Assembly: GCA_017520935.1 (NCBI GenBank)
Contig: JAFXEF010000030.1
Span: 21,294 to 85,293, forward strand
Length of the DNA stretch: 64,000 bases
Source: Bacteroidaceae bacterium
GTDB taxonomy: Bacteria > Bacteroidota > Bacteroidia > Bacteroidales > Bacteroidaceae
Direction: 5' to 3'
Shown here: positions 24,362 through 32,734 of the stretch, piece after piece
Layout: each line of letters opens with the position of its first letter
How positions within the stretch are numbered: position 1 is the stretch's first letter
The notes under the pieces: generated by a model
The model's input: the letters and a program-made list of their open reading frames with translations, nothing else
The model's database searches: none
Told to the model about the DNA's origin: nothing
Program-made: the position numbers and the translations under genes

Positions 24362-25558
24362 TTAAAACGCCTTCCCGATGGAGAACTCGAAGAACTCGGC
24401 CACGAAGTCGTTGGCCTTGATGGCCAGTCCAACGAAGGTGTTGTGCCAGTCGGGGAAGTAATAGCGGGCACCAGCCTTCTGATAGTAGAGGCCATAGTTC
24501 TCAGTGATGCCGCGATGAAGGTAGGGATATACACCTACAGAAAGGTAGCCGGCTAAGTTTTTCCAGAAGAACTCCTGCACGATGCCCACGCCCACGGACA
24601 GGGGCGAGTAGCCGGGGCCTTCGTTCACCTGCTGGTCGCCATAGATGATGCGCTCGGCGGCTTCGAGCTGGCGCATATTGGTAGAGCAGGTGAGGTCGAG
24701 GCCGATGCCTGTGGCGTGCTTCTCGGAGTAGTGGTAGAGCATATCGGCCACGAGGGTCAGCTTGGGATAGTGGGCGAAAGTGGACTGCTTGTCCTCGGAA
24801 CGCTCTACCTTACGGTTATAGGCTATCCACTCTGCATCGCACGAGTGCACGCCGCCACCCACCGCGAGGTGACACATCATGCGTCGCTTGAAGGAGGCAA
24901 AATGTTTCTTAGCGCAAGCAGGAGCAGCGGGCTCGCTCAGGGCGTAGCGCACAAAGATGGAGGCTCCGATGATGTCGATGCCCGTATTGGGGAGCGAGAG
25001 CTTGCCGTTGGAGTGATGGCGGTAGGTGAGCTCGGTGCCCAGCTGCCATTGCTTGCCCAAGGCATAGGTGCCATAGAATCCGCCTCCAAAGTAGGCCATG
25101 ATGAAGGAACTTTGCGCCAGATTGTCGGGGTTGCCCACGGGGTCGTAGTAGCTGGGCGAACTGGTGATGCCGGTCTCCCAATTGTAGCCCCACGTGACGC
25201 GGCCATCCTGCACCAGCTGACGGTGAAACGAGGCGTACACGGTATACACATCGGGCATGAAGGAGGGGGAGGTGAACTGCAGGTCGCTGAACCGTGACAC
25301 GGCAATGCCTACGCCCCATGTGGGGTAACCATACTTGTAGGCATACACGCTGCTGTCGCGCCGAGTGCTGAACCCTACGGCTACGTCGTACGACATGTAC
25401 CAGTTGCTCGAGCGGGCCTCATTGGCCGTAAGCACACGCCCAGCATAGTTGCGCCCGTAGAGCGAGATGCGCGAGGGGGTGTCATCGGCCGCAGCAGGGC
25501 TGACTATTGACAACAGGAATAGAAGAGAGACTATACGAATAGGTGTTGTGCGTGACAT
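24362..25558 (-). CDS. Acyloxyacyl hydrolase / PagL-like lipid A 3-O-deacylase
   Basis: 398 residues from the ATG at 25558, which gives a signal peptide (MSRTTPIRIVSLLFLLSI...AAA). The middle contains TYRHHSNGKLSLPNTGID, which fits the catalytic His-Ser region of PagL-type outer-membrane lipid A deacylases. PagL is usually about 180 residues; here a second half with PRLTLVADMLYHYS-like barrel strands doubles the length. It ends in GKAF. It probably removes an acyl chain from lipid A, which weakens host recognition. First gene of the envelope run. Confidence 0.75.
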   Translation of the reverse strand: MSRTTPIRIVSLLFLLSIVSPAAADDTPSRISLYGRNYAGRVLTANEARSSNWYMSYDVAVGFSTRRDSSVYAYKYGYPTWGVGIAVSRFSDLQFTSPSFMPDVYTVYASFHRQLVQDGRVTWGYNWETGITSSPSYYDPVGNPDNLAQSSFIMAYFGGGFYGTYALGKQWQLGTELTYRHHSNGKLSLPNTGIDIIGASIFVRYALSEPAAPACAKKHFASFKRRMMCHLAVGGGVHSCDAEWIAYNRKVERSEDKQSTFAHYPKLTLVADMLYHYSEKHATGIGLDLTCSTNMRQLEAAERIIYGDQQVNEGPGYSPLSVGVGIVQEFFWKNLAGYLSVGVYPYLHRGITENYGLYYQKAGARYYFPDWHNTFVGLAIKANDFVAEFFEFSIGKAF

Positions 25559-25671
25559 GGTGATGCGTATGTGTGAAAGCATTGCCGTCTGCGAGCAGAA
25601 CGGCAATGCAAAAGTAGATATTTGGAATAACGTGTGGAGTAAAGGGAGTTATCTCCTTTTGGCTCCTGAAA

Positions 25672-26175
25672 TCAGAATGTATACCCTACGCTCAGGCGCA
25701 CATTGTGCATAGAAGCCTTGTTCTCGATGAGTCCCTTGAAGTTGTGCTGCAGCTCATAGCCGAGGCCAATGCTGAAGTGGCGTACATCGATACCCACCAT
25801 GGGGCTGATGAGCATGCGGTGCATCTGGTACTCGGTATTGAAGATGCCACCTACGCGAGCCGACACGAAGGGCGATACGCGCTTGTTGAGGAAGGTGTAC
25901 TTGATATCAGCAAACAGGGGCACGAGGTAGTGAGGCTCATCCTCGAAGTTGAGGAAGGTCTCGGCTATGAAGCCTACGCCACCACCTACATAGAGTCCGT
26001 TGCCAAAGCTGTAGCCGTGGCTGGTGGCGATGCTGTACTGCTCAGAGATGGAGGTGCTCAGTGCAATATCGGCACGATAGCCACGCTTATAGTTTACAAA
26101 ATCTCTGGTTTCACTTTGGGCCTGCATACCCATTACTGTTGCCACGAGGGCGAATGTTGCTATAAACTTTTTCAT
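25672..26175 (-). CDS. Small outer-membrane beta-barrel protein
   Basis: 167 residues. The signal peptide MKKFIATFALVATVMGMQAQ is followed by short amphipathic strands (YSFGNGLYVGGGVGF, LVPLFADIKYTF, SIGLGYELQHNF) and a C-terminal VGYTF, an outer-membrane barrel ending. No specific function. Confidence 0.72.
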   Translation of the reverse strand: MKKFIATFALVATVMGMQAQSETRDFVNYKRGYRADIALSTSISEQYSIATSHGYSFGNGLYVGGGVGFIAETFLNFEDEPHYLVPLFADIKYTFLNKRVSPFVSARVGGIFNTEYQMHRMLISPMVGIDVRHFSIGLGYELQHNFKGLIENKASMHNVRLSVGYTF

Positions 26176-26227
26176 AGTTAATGGTTTAAGTTAAAACTAT
26201 AAATATATGTCTGAATCGAATGTCCCC

Positions 26228-26551
26228 TTATTTCTTATCGTTCTTCTTGCCCTTCTTTACCACCTTCTTCTCTTGGTTCAAGAAGGCCTGTACGAACATC
26301 TCCTCAATCTTCTTGTAACCGCTTACCACGCCATTCTCGATAGCCTTATAGCCACCTACGACACCGTTCTCGATGGCCTTGTATCCCTTTACTACGCCTT
26401 CGCCTACCTTACCGGTCTTGAGGGTATACACGACGATGGTGTCTGCCACGATGCTGTCGTTGGCACATGCGTTGTCGCACTTTTTGTCTGTTTGCGCTGT
26501 TGCAGCCATTGCGACGAGCATTGCAGCTGCGATTGAATAAATCTTCTTCAT
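26228..26551 (-). CDS. Secreted small protein with GVV-x-GYKAIEN repeats
   Basis: 107 residues. After a signal peptide (MKKIYSIAAAMLVAMAATA) comes a short Cys-containing part, then three 11-residue repeats of the form GVVxGYKAIEN, ending YKKIEEMFVQAF and a Lys-rich tail. The 11-residue period suggests an amphipathic helix. The neighbour 26579-26779 carries related repeats without a signal peptide. Function unknown. Confidence 0.75.
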   Translation of the reverse strand: MKKIYSIAAAMLVAMAATAQTDKKCDNACANDSIVADTIVVYTLKTGKVGEGVVKGYKAIENGVVGGYKAIENGVVSGYKKIEEMFVQAFLNQEKKVVKKGKKNDKK

Positions 26552-26578
26552 TTCTTTTTCAACTTTAATTGGTTATTA

Positions 26579-26779
26579 TTAATCGTTTTCGTCTTCGTCC
26601 GTTACTTCTTCCAAGAAAGTATCCACAAACTTGTCCTCAATCTTCTGGTAAGCCCCAACGAAGGCATTCTCCACTGCAAAGTAGCTTTTTACCACACTTC
26701 GCTCCAATTTCTGGTAAGCCTCCACCACACTCTTCTCCACCTTGGTGGTCTTCAGTTTATATTTGGGCCTTCCGCTCAT
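26579..26779 (-). CDS. Small cytoplasmic protein with related 11-residue repeats
   Basis: 66 residues with repeats VEKSVVEAYQKL, ERSVVKSYFAV, ENAFVGAYQKI and EDKFVDTFLEE, the same pattern as the secreted neighbour 27 bases downstream. The acidic tail EEVTDEDEND contrasts with the neighbour's basic tail. A minus-strand -7 TACCTTTG at 26895-26902 could drive both. The two may interact or be paralogues for different compartments; this is inference. Confidence 0.7.
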   Translation of the reverse strand: MSGRPKYKLKTTKVEKSVVEAYQKLERSVVKSYFAVENAFVGAYQKIEDKFVDTFLEEVTDEDEND

Positions 26780-26894
26780 AGTTCAGGTTAGGTTCTTTTC
26801 GCTTTGTCATTTTTGACGTTGCAAAGGTTGAGCAAGCGAGTGAATAAACCACGTTTATTTTCAACGAGCGCAGCCAACCTTCGCAATTGCGATG

Positions 26895-26902
26895 CAAAGG
26901 TA
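26895..26902 (-). promoter_or_regulatory. -7 element upstream of the small repeat-protein genes
   Basis: TACCTTTG on the minus strand, about 115 bases before the 26779 start. The leader contains a hairpin GTGAATAAAC/GTTTATTTTC near 26842-26865. Confidence 0.45.
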
Positions 26903-27147
26903 CTGCGACTTTTTATACCAAATAAGCCAGTAAATCCAAGGTTTTGGTCTATTTGTCTGCAAATTCATCTTTTTATCGCCAAACGGACCAAACAAACAAG
27001 AATAAAAGCGAATATTATTCGCATAAAAGCGAACAATAGAGGTAAATAATTCCATTTTTATTTGCAGTGAATGGAGAAAAAAGCGACATTTGTACCAGAA
27101 TTGAGTTTAGGGTTTATGGTTGATAGTTTATGGTTCTCAGCTTTGGG

Positions 27148-27223
27148 TGTCATCTCGGAAACGGAGTGAGAGATTCTCGGACAAGCCGAGCGCAAGCATT
27201 CCTCGCATTGCTCAGGATGACAC
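27148..27223. repeat. Intergenic repeat bounded by GTGTCATC/GATGACAC
   Basis: A 76-base GC-rich element with inverted ends GTGTCATC (27148-27155) and GATGACAC (27216-27223), flanked on both sides by variants of GTTTATGGTTGATAGTTTATGG. Nothing else is visible in 26903-27302. Confidence 0.55.
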
Positions 27224-27302
27224 GGAGTGTGCTTATTGAGAGTTTATGGTTGAGAGTTTAGGATACCTTGTCTTATACCATTTATTCAAATAATAAAAAG
27301 CT

Positions 27303-28184
27303 ATGGCAGAGAAAATACCTTATGTAAAGTGGCGCGAGCGCATCAACCAGATTGTGCCCGACGAGTACCGCATTGGCAATGATGTCTTCATCCTACCGCA
27401 GCACAAGCTGTTTCAACTTCCCGAGGGACACTTCAAAACCGACGTGACCACGGTCATCATCTATGAAAAGGGGTGGGTGCGCGTGAGTATCGACATGAGA
27501 GGATACACGGTGCAGGCACCAAGCGTGGTGACCTTCCTGCCCGAAACTATATATAAGGTGTTGGAGTGCTCCGAAGATTTGGAGTACAAGATTGTCATCT
27601 ACTCGAAGAACTTTACCGACAATCTCTTCCTCAACCTCGACCGTATGCACCCGTTGCGTTCGTCCATTCAAAACCATCCGGTACAGGAAGGTGGAGAGCA
27701 CGTGTATGTATACAACAAGTACCTGTCGATGCTCATCGACCTCACCAAGCGTAGCGGTTCGCCCTACAAATTGGAAGCAGCCAAGCACCTGACATTGGCC
27801 ACCTTCTATTCCTTCTCGCTGACCCGGCACAATGTAGCCACAGAGAAAGAAGCGCGCACAGGCCGTAAAGATGAGCTGTACAGCGCCTTCGTAGAACTCG
27901 TCCGTCGCTACTTCCGCACCTGCCACGACGTAGCCTTCTATGCCGATAAACTCTGCGTGACGGTGAAATACCTGTCGCAAGTAGTAAAGGAGAAATCGGG
28001 CACCCCAGCACTGGAGTTCATAGAGCAGTACGTCATCACCGAGTGTAAGGCTCTACTGCTCTCCACCAAGATGAGTATACAGCAGATTGCCGATGAACTC
28101 CATTTTCCCTCACAATCCGTCTTCGGCAAATACTTCAAACGTGTCACCGGCCTCTCGCCACGCGAGTATAGGAATAGGATATAA
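27303..28184 (+). CDS. AraC-family transcriptional regulator
   Basis: 293 residues. The N-terminal two thirds form a cupin-like sensing domain. The C-terminal 95 residues contain the two AraC helix-turn-helices, with FYADKLCVTVKYLSQVVKEK and MSIQQIADELHFPSQSVFGK, then RVTGLSPREYRNRI. The target is unknown; the neighbour on the other strand is an acetyltransferase facing it. No ligand can be inferred. Confidence 0.9.
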   Translation: MAEKIPYVKWRERINQIVPDEYRIGNDVFILPQHKLFQLPEGHFKTDVTTVIIYEKGWVRVSIDMRGYTVQAPSVVTFLPETIYKVLECSEDLEYKIVIYSKNFTDNLFLNLDRMHPLRSSIQNHPVQEGGEHVYVYNKYLSMLIDLTKRSGSPYKLEAAKHLTLATFYSFSLTRHNVATEKEARTGRKDELYSAFVELVRRYFRTCHDVAFYADKLCVTVKYLSQVVKEKSGTPALEFIEQYVITECKALLLSTKMSIQQIADELHFPSQSVFGKYFKRVTGLSPREYRNRI

Positions 28185-28204
28185 TACGTGTCTGTGTAAC
28201 TTTC

Positions 28205-28759
28205 TCATAACTTCCGTATCACCCGACAAGGATTGCCGACTGCCAAGGTATGGGGCGGAATATCCTTGTTCACCACACTGCCTGCACCGATGACTGCACC
28301 ATCGCCGATGGTCACTCCAGGAAGCACCGACACTCCCGCACCTATCCATACATCGTTGCCTATACGAATGGGGCGGGCGTATTCGAGCCCTTGGTTACGC
28401 TGAGCGATGTCGAGCGGATGCCCTGCAGTGTAGAATCCGCAGCTGGGTGCTACAAACACATTGTTGCCAAAGGTCACACGCGCACCATCGAGAATCACAC
28501 AGTTGACATTCATATAAAAATTCTCGCCCACCTCAATGTTGTAGCCATAGTCACAATAGAATGGTTGCTCGATGAGGAGTTCATTGCCCGTGCGACCCAA
28601 TAGTTCACGCAGCAATACATTTCGCTTACTCTTGCTTGATGGCGGCAACTGATTGTATCGGTAACACATCTCCTTGCATCGGTCACGTTCAGCAATCAAC
28701 TCTGGATCATAATTGGCATCGTAAAGCAGTCCGGCCTGCGCTTTCTCTTTTTCATTCAT
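28205..28759 (-). CDS. maa: Sugar O-acetyltransferase (maltose/galactoside type)
   Basis: 184 residues. The N-terminal Mac domain ([18 protein letters not shown]) is followed by a left-handed beta-helix of hexapeptide repeats ([46 protein letters not shown]). The catalytic His is in YTAGHPLD. It transfers acetyl from acetyl-CoA to a sugar hydroxyl. The gene symbol reflects the family, not the confirmed substrate. Confidence 0.88.
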   Translation of the reverse strand: MNEKEKAQAGLLYDANYDPELIAERDRCKEMCYRYNQLPPSSKSKRNVLLRELLGRTGNELLIEQPFYCDYGYNIEVGENFYMNVNCVILDGARVTFGNNVFVAPSCGFYTAGHPLDIAQRNQGLEYARPIRIGNDVWIGAGVSVLPGVTIGDGAVIGAGSVVNKDIPPHTLAVGNPCRVIRKL

Positions 28760-28831
28760 ATTGTCTTTTATTGTATTTTGTGCGAATCCACCGAAGAAAA
28801 TAACACAATTCCTCCCACATCAATTCAAGGG

Positions 28832-29557
28832 TCAATCCTTCAAGTAATAATCCACGCTGGTTACCACACGCACATTCTTCATATAAGGAGTATTGCTGTC
28901 GCGGTCAGTGATGGAGAACTGACCCTGCGTAGCACGCTTTATCTTGCCCAACTTGCTGTTGCTATCGGCGGCAAACTTCTCAGCAGTCTCGCGGGCGTTC
29001 TTGGTGGCCGTCTCTATCATTGACGGTTTGATGTCGTTGAGTTTGGTAAATGAATATACCGTCTGATACTCCCAGCTGGCAGCAGTGGCAATACCGCGCT
29101 GCAGCAACTCTCCCTGGCGCGACTGCAGGGCGATAATTTCGTCAACTTTATCGGTGCATACCGTCACTACAGAGGTGACAATATAGGCATAGCGGTTCTG
29201 ACTTCCGCTCCACTCAGTGCGCGTGTCAACGACCTTTGGTGCCGCTATCGTAATTTCCTCTTCGCTGATGCCGGCATCTTTCAAAAACTCGATGATTACG
29301 CCATTTTTCTCCTCTATCGTACGGTACAGTTGCTGCAGATTGTCGCCACCCTCCTTGTATGCAAAGGGGCATATCACCTTGTCGGCCTTCACCTCCCGCT
29401 CACAGAGTCCCTTGACAGACACCACGCGATCATCGGCACGAGAAGCACGAATAGCATTGCCCAACAACAATGCACCTACAACGAGACCTATCATCAGGCA
29501 ACAGCCCAATCCTTCGTTGTCTACACTTATCTTACGTTCTTTTTTCAGTTCTTCCAT
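28832..29557 (-). CDS. SIMPL-domain (DUF541) membrane-anchored protein
   Basis: 241 residues. One N-terminal membrane helix (residues 18-38, LGCCLMIGLVVGALLLGNAI) anchors a SIMPL/DUF541 domain starting VVSVKGLCEREVKADK, with NARETAEKFAADSNSKLGKI near the end. The domain forms periplasmic oligomers of unclear function. A minus-strand -7 TACATTTG lies at 29583-29590. Confidence 0.85.
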   Translation of the reverse strand: MEELKKERKISVDNEGLGCCLMIGLVVGALLLGNAIRASRADDRVVSVKGLCEREVKADKVICPFAYKEGGDNLQQLYRTIEEKNGVIIEFLKDAGISEEEITIAAPKVVDTRTEWSGSQNRYAYIVTSVVTVCTDKVDEIIALQSRQGELLQRGIATAASWEYQTVYSFTKLNDIKPSMIETATKNARETAEKFAADSNSKLGKIKRATQGQFSITDRDSNTPYMKNVRVVTSVDYYLKD

Positions 29558-29671
29558 AACTTTACTTTTTTATATTAGCACGCAAATGTAACAAATAATC
29601 TTTGTAGTTGGCATCATATGTAGTAACAAAAAATCATAGAAAAACATTCAGAGTCCAGCGCGTGATGTGTA

Positions 29672-29818
29672 TTAAGGACTATTTAATGTCCGATCATGTT
29701 TTATAGTCTGTTCAAGCGTTTGACTTATCAATTCCAGTTGTCGGTACTCGCCATTCAGGTAGTCTAAAATTTGCCGTTCCGCTTCTAAGTGGAGTAGGGG
29801 CACCGTTTTTATAGCAAT
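29672..29818 (-). pseudogene. In-frame remnant after the Fic gene, coiled coil
   Basis: Directly after the Fic stop, the same frame stays open for 48 more codons to TAA (29672-29674). It reads LHLEAERQILDYLNGEYRQ followed by a Leu/Gln-rich helix. This resembles the C-terminal coiled coil of type I restriction specificity subunits (HsdS), but the fragment is short. It has no plausible start or promoter. Confidence 0.3.
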
Positions 29819-30700
29819 TCAGTAGCGTATCTTAAAATAAGCTAATAGTTCTTTATAGTGGTCCTGTGCTGTCAGGCAAGTGTCCATGAGATAACCTTTG
29901 ATATGAGGCCAATGTTGCAGACCACGATAGTAAAACATCTTTAGGTCATCAGTAATAATGAACGGCACATGCCCACAGGCTAAACACTCTTTGAACATAA
30001 TGAGTCGCCCTACACGTCCATTTCCGTCTTGGAATGGGTGTATACGCTCAAATCGATGGTGCAGGTCAAGGATATCTTCCAATGTCTTCTCGTGCTTGGC
30101 ATTGTACTCCTTCAATAACGCTTGCATCTCACGATGTACCTCTTCGGGAGGTGTCGTCTCGTTTCCTCCCACCTCATTGGGCAAACACTTGTATTCACCC
30201 ACGGCAAACCACTCGTGACGGCTGTCTGATGTGCCACTCTTCAGCACTCGATGAAGCTCCTTGATGAAAGCTTCAGTGAGACGTTCTTCAGCGTGGTCGA
30301 TGATGATATCAATACAACGAAAATGGTTGCTCGTCTCAATAATATCATCCACGTTGACACTCTCCGTCGTAATGCCTATCGTATTGGTCTCAAAGATATA
30401 GCGTGTTTGGTCATGGGTGAGACGACTTCCCTCGATATGGTTCGAATTGTAGGTGAGGTCTATCTGTGTACGGTGATATATCGACCCAGCCAAGCTCACC
30501 AGCTTCTGTTCGCGCAATACATTGAGCAAAGGTAGCTTGTTTCTCCTCCCTCTCTTAGGAAGTGCAGCGTCAACGGGGATGTTCCATGTCTTTCCTGTAA
30601 GAAAAGCACCCTCGATTTTGCCTATGGCACAATAGTTACGCACCGTACGCTCTGAGATACCATGCTGCTGAGCAAAGGCTGACACTGAAAGGTATTCCAT
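29819..30700 (-). CDS. Fic-domain protein with an N-terminal excisionase-like HTH
   Basis: 293 residues from the ATG at 30700 (MEYLSVSAF); the more upstream ATG at 30754 lies inside the palindromic operator. Fic enzymes transfer AMP from ATP to target proteins. The catalytic motif is HPFQDGNGRVGR. An inhibitory motif of the N-terminal (class II) type is visible as SNHIEGS. Residues 1-45 form a MerR/excisionase-like HTH (AQQHGISERTVRNYCAIGKI), which fits binding to the palindrome at its own promoter. It is probably self-regulated. Confidence 0.9.
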   Translation of the reverse strand: MEYLSVSAFAQQHGISERTVRNYCAIGKIEGAFLTGKTWNIPVDAALPKRGRRNKLPLLNVLREQKLVSLAGSIYHRTQIDLTYNSNHIEGSRLTHDQTRYIFETNTIGITTESVNVDDIIETSNHFRCIDIIIDHAEERLTEAFIKELHRVLKSGTSDSRHEWFAVGEYKCLPNEVGGNETTPPEEVHREMQALLKEYNAKHEKTLEDILDLHHRFERIHPFQDGNGRVGRLIMFKECLACGHVPFIITDDLKMFYYRGLQHWPHIKGYLMDTCLTAQDHYKELLAYFKIRY

Positions 30701-30713
30701 AATTGTTATTCTT

Positions 30714-30784
30714 ATCGGCAAGTTTCTATTGATATAACGCCACAAAGGTAGCATTTCTTGCCGATATCGGCAAGAAATGCTACC
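30714..30784 (-). promoter_or_regulatory. Fic promoter with a 38-bp perfect palindrome and an extra half-site
   Basis: 30747-30784 is a perfect palindrome centred on CCGATATCGG, with half-site ATCGGCAAG. A third half-site lies at 30714-30722, between promoter and start codon. The -7 element TACCTTTG (30743-30750, minus) overlaps the palindrome edge, so a bound protein would block transcription. Confidence 0.8.
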
Positions 30785-30814
30785 TGTATTTCACCTTATT
30801 GAAGATTTTTTCAT

Positions 30815-31480
30815 TTATAACTCTAAGTTTTTCCACGTTAACCCAGGGTCAATCTCGATAGATGTTCCCAACGTCTTGCCCACCTGACGAAGATAATGGT
30901 GCATAGAGTCGAGTCCTACGGAGAGACGGAGCGAGTCCAATGCATCGACATCTTCAATGGGATAAACGAAGGTAAACACTTCACCGTCGCGCTGCTTGTA
31001 TCCTGTCTGCGTGCCATAGCGTTGAGGACGTTGGCGGCGTACATACACACGATCCGATAGGGTAGCGTAATCGGCCAAACTGATAATGCCACGCATCGCC
31101 TGCTGCTCTATCAATGGCAGGTACCGCTCCTGATACTCCACATCACCGTGGTCGATGATGAGCCAGATGGTATGGTTCGACTGTTCGCTCAATCCTTCGG
31201 GCCAACCATTCTGCAAGAGCGAATCTACAACCACTCTATTGAGGCTGTCCGTGCGCTCCTCCTCTTCAACAAGCATCACGATGGAATCGACCAATTCCAG
31301 TCGTTGCTCGGCAATGAAAGCTCGCTGCACCCTCATCAGTTCGTGCCGTATCTGCTGGTCTCGATTATGCAATTCACAAAGCAAAGAATCGGTTTGAGCA
31401 GCCGATGAACACGTGTTTTCTTTATAGGTGCAGGCGAATAATGTAACGAATAGGACAAGTATATATAATGCTCTCTTCAT
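30815..31480 (-). CDS. DUF6624-like lipoprotein
   Basis: 221 residues from the ATG at 31480, giving a lipoprotein signal (MKRALYILVLFVTLFAC). The mature part contains NGWPEGLSEQSNHTIWLII and LPLIEQQAMRG, then YATLSDRVYVRRQRPQRYGTQ. This pattern fits a family of small proteins of unknown function (DUF6624), named from memory. The adjacent gene also encodes a lipoprotein. Confidence 0.65.
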   Translation of the reverse strand: MKRALYILVLFVTLFACTYKENTCSSAAQTDSLLCELHNRDQQIRHELMRVQRAFIAEQRLELVDSIVMLVEEEERTDSLNRVVVDSLLQNGWPEGLSEQSNHTIWLIIDHGDVEYQERYLPLIEQQAMRGIISLADYATLSDRVYVRRQRPQRYGTQTGYKQRDGEVFTFVYPIEDVDALDSLRLSVGLDSMHHYLRQVGKTLGTSIEIDPGLTWKNLEL

Positions 31481-31499
31481 TTCTTCAATCCCCATTTAT

Positions 31500-32111
31500 T
31501 TACACACAGATGTCATCATATCGAACATAGGTGATTGTGTCGTTCTTGTATTCGATAACAAAGAAGGGGGGACAATCGCAATAGGGAAATACACGATGAT
31601 GGAGGCGTGTAGTATCATTACGCTGTTTCCTTTCAAACTCCTGAACATACTTATGATGGGAAAGGTTGAGATCATTGATATTGTCACCCACTTTTATTTC
31701 CAGACTATCTCTAATGTGCAAGGTGTAATAACCTTTCGTCATGATGACGGAACATACCCACTTCTCATTAGGACCATTAAAGTTCCCGTACTCTAAATCT
31801 ATTCGAATGCCTTTATCATCATACCAATATGCCGCTCCGCCATAACAACATGAATCTGGATCTTCTAAGAAATGAGTGCATTCTCCATACACTGAATCTA
31901 ATTGTTCTTTGGAGTATTCGTAGCTAAAATAGATAACATCGCTATTGGTTTCATGATTATAAATATAGGTACTGGACAATGCTCCACCTTCTACATACTT
32001 TCCTTTCACCGTAGCAGTAGGAGGTTGCTTGATATTATTGTTCTCACTTTTCTTTGTGTTTGTGCATCCAATAGCCAAGCATATAAGTAAAATTGGAAAC
32101 AATTTTTTCAT
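31500..32111 (-). CDS. Lipoprotein of unknown function
   Basis: 203 residues with lipobox signal MKKLFPILLICLAIGCTN. The rest has few recognisable features: YYTLHIRDSLEIKVGDNIND and a Cys-rich CDCPPFFVIEY near the end. It ends 20 bases before the DUF6624-like gene start, so the two probably share a transcript. More AT-rich than the surroundings. Confidence 0.65.
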   Translation of the reverse strand: MKKLFPILLICLAIGCTNTKKSENNNIKQPPTATVKGKYVEGGALSSTYIYNHETNSDVIYFSYEYSKEQLDSVYGECTHFLEDPDSCCYGGAAYWYDDKGIRIDLEYGNFNGPNEKWVCSVIMTKGYYTLHIRDSLEIKVGDNINDLNLSHHKYVQEFERKQRNDTTRLHHRVFPYCDCPPFFVIEYKNDTITYVRYDDICV

Positions 32112-32139
32112 CGTTATAATTGTAATAAATTTTTATAGA

Positions 32140-32673
32140 CTACTCTCCCTCCAGACAAAGCAGCGATGTAACATCCACATCTTTTGGGAAAATTTCGCGG
32201 CCTTTAAGGTCGATAAGTTCGATGATAAAGTTCACGTAAGTAGCTTTGGGCGCAAACTTCTGCACAAGGTTGTATGCGGCAAGCATGGTGCCTCCTGTGG
32301 CTAAAAGATCATCGTGAATGAGCACCACATCGTTCTGAGAAATGGCATCTTTGTGAATCTCTATTGTGTCTACGCCGTACTCTTTTTGGTAACTTTCTTG
32401 AATTGTTTCGGCAGGAAGTTTTCCAGGTTTGCGCACCGGAACGAAGCCTGCACCCAAACGAATTGCCAAACTTGCACCAAGAATAAAACCGCGCGATTCA
32501 ATTCCTACCACTTTTGTGATACCTTTGTCCTTGTACATTTCACAAAGTGTATCCTCAAGTTCCTTCAAACATTCGGCATTCTTGAACAGAGTTGTCACGT
32601 CACGGAAAAGAATTCCAGGAATAGGAAAGTCGGGAATACTGCGAAGATTCGCCAATAAGAGTTCTTTGTTCAT
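32140..32673 (-). CDS. apt: Adenine phosphoribosyltransferase
   Basis: 177 residues. It converts adenine and PRPP to AMP in purine salvage. Motifs: GILFRDVTTLFKN, VVGIESRGFILGASLA, PVRKPGKLPAE and the PRPP-binding VVLIHDDLLATGGTMLAA. Length and order are normal for Apt. It lies 28 bases upstream of the lipoprotein gene at 31500-32111 on the same strand. Confidence 0.95.
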   Translation of the reverse strand: MNKELLLANLRSIPDFPIPGILFRDVTTLFKNAECLKELEDTLCEMYKDKGITKVVGIESRGFILGASLAIRLGAGFVPVRKPGKLPAETIQESYQKEYGVDTIEIHKDAISQNDVVLIHDDLLATGGTMLAAYNLVQKFAPKATYVNFIIELIDLKGREIFPKDVDVTSLLCLEGE

Positions 32674-32734
32674 AATTAATTTTATTAGTTATTAATGTTG
32701 TATCATGTTTCATTTGATGTTTTCGTCTCACAAA

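Noticed and set aside
24716..25297. 193-residue plus-strand open frame
   Set aside because: Antisense to the PagL-like gene, which has a signal peptide and motifs.
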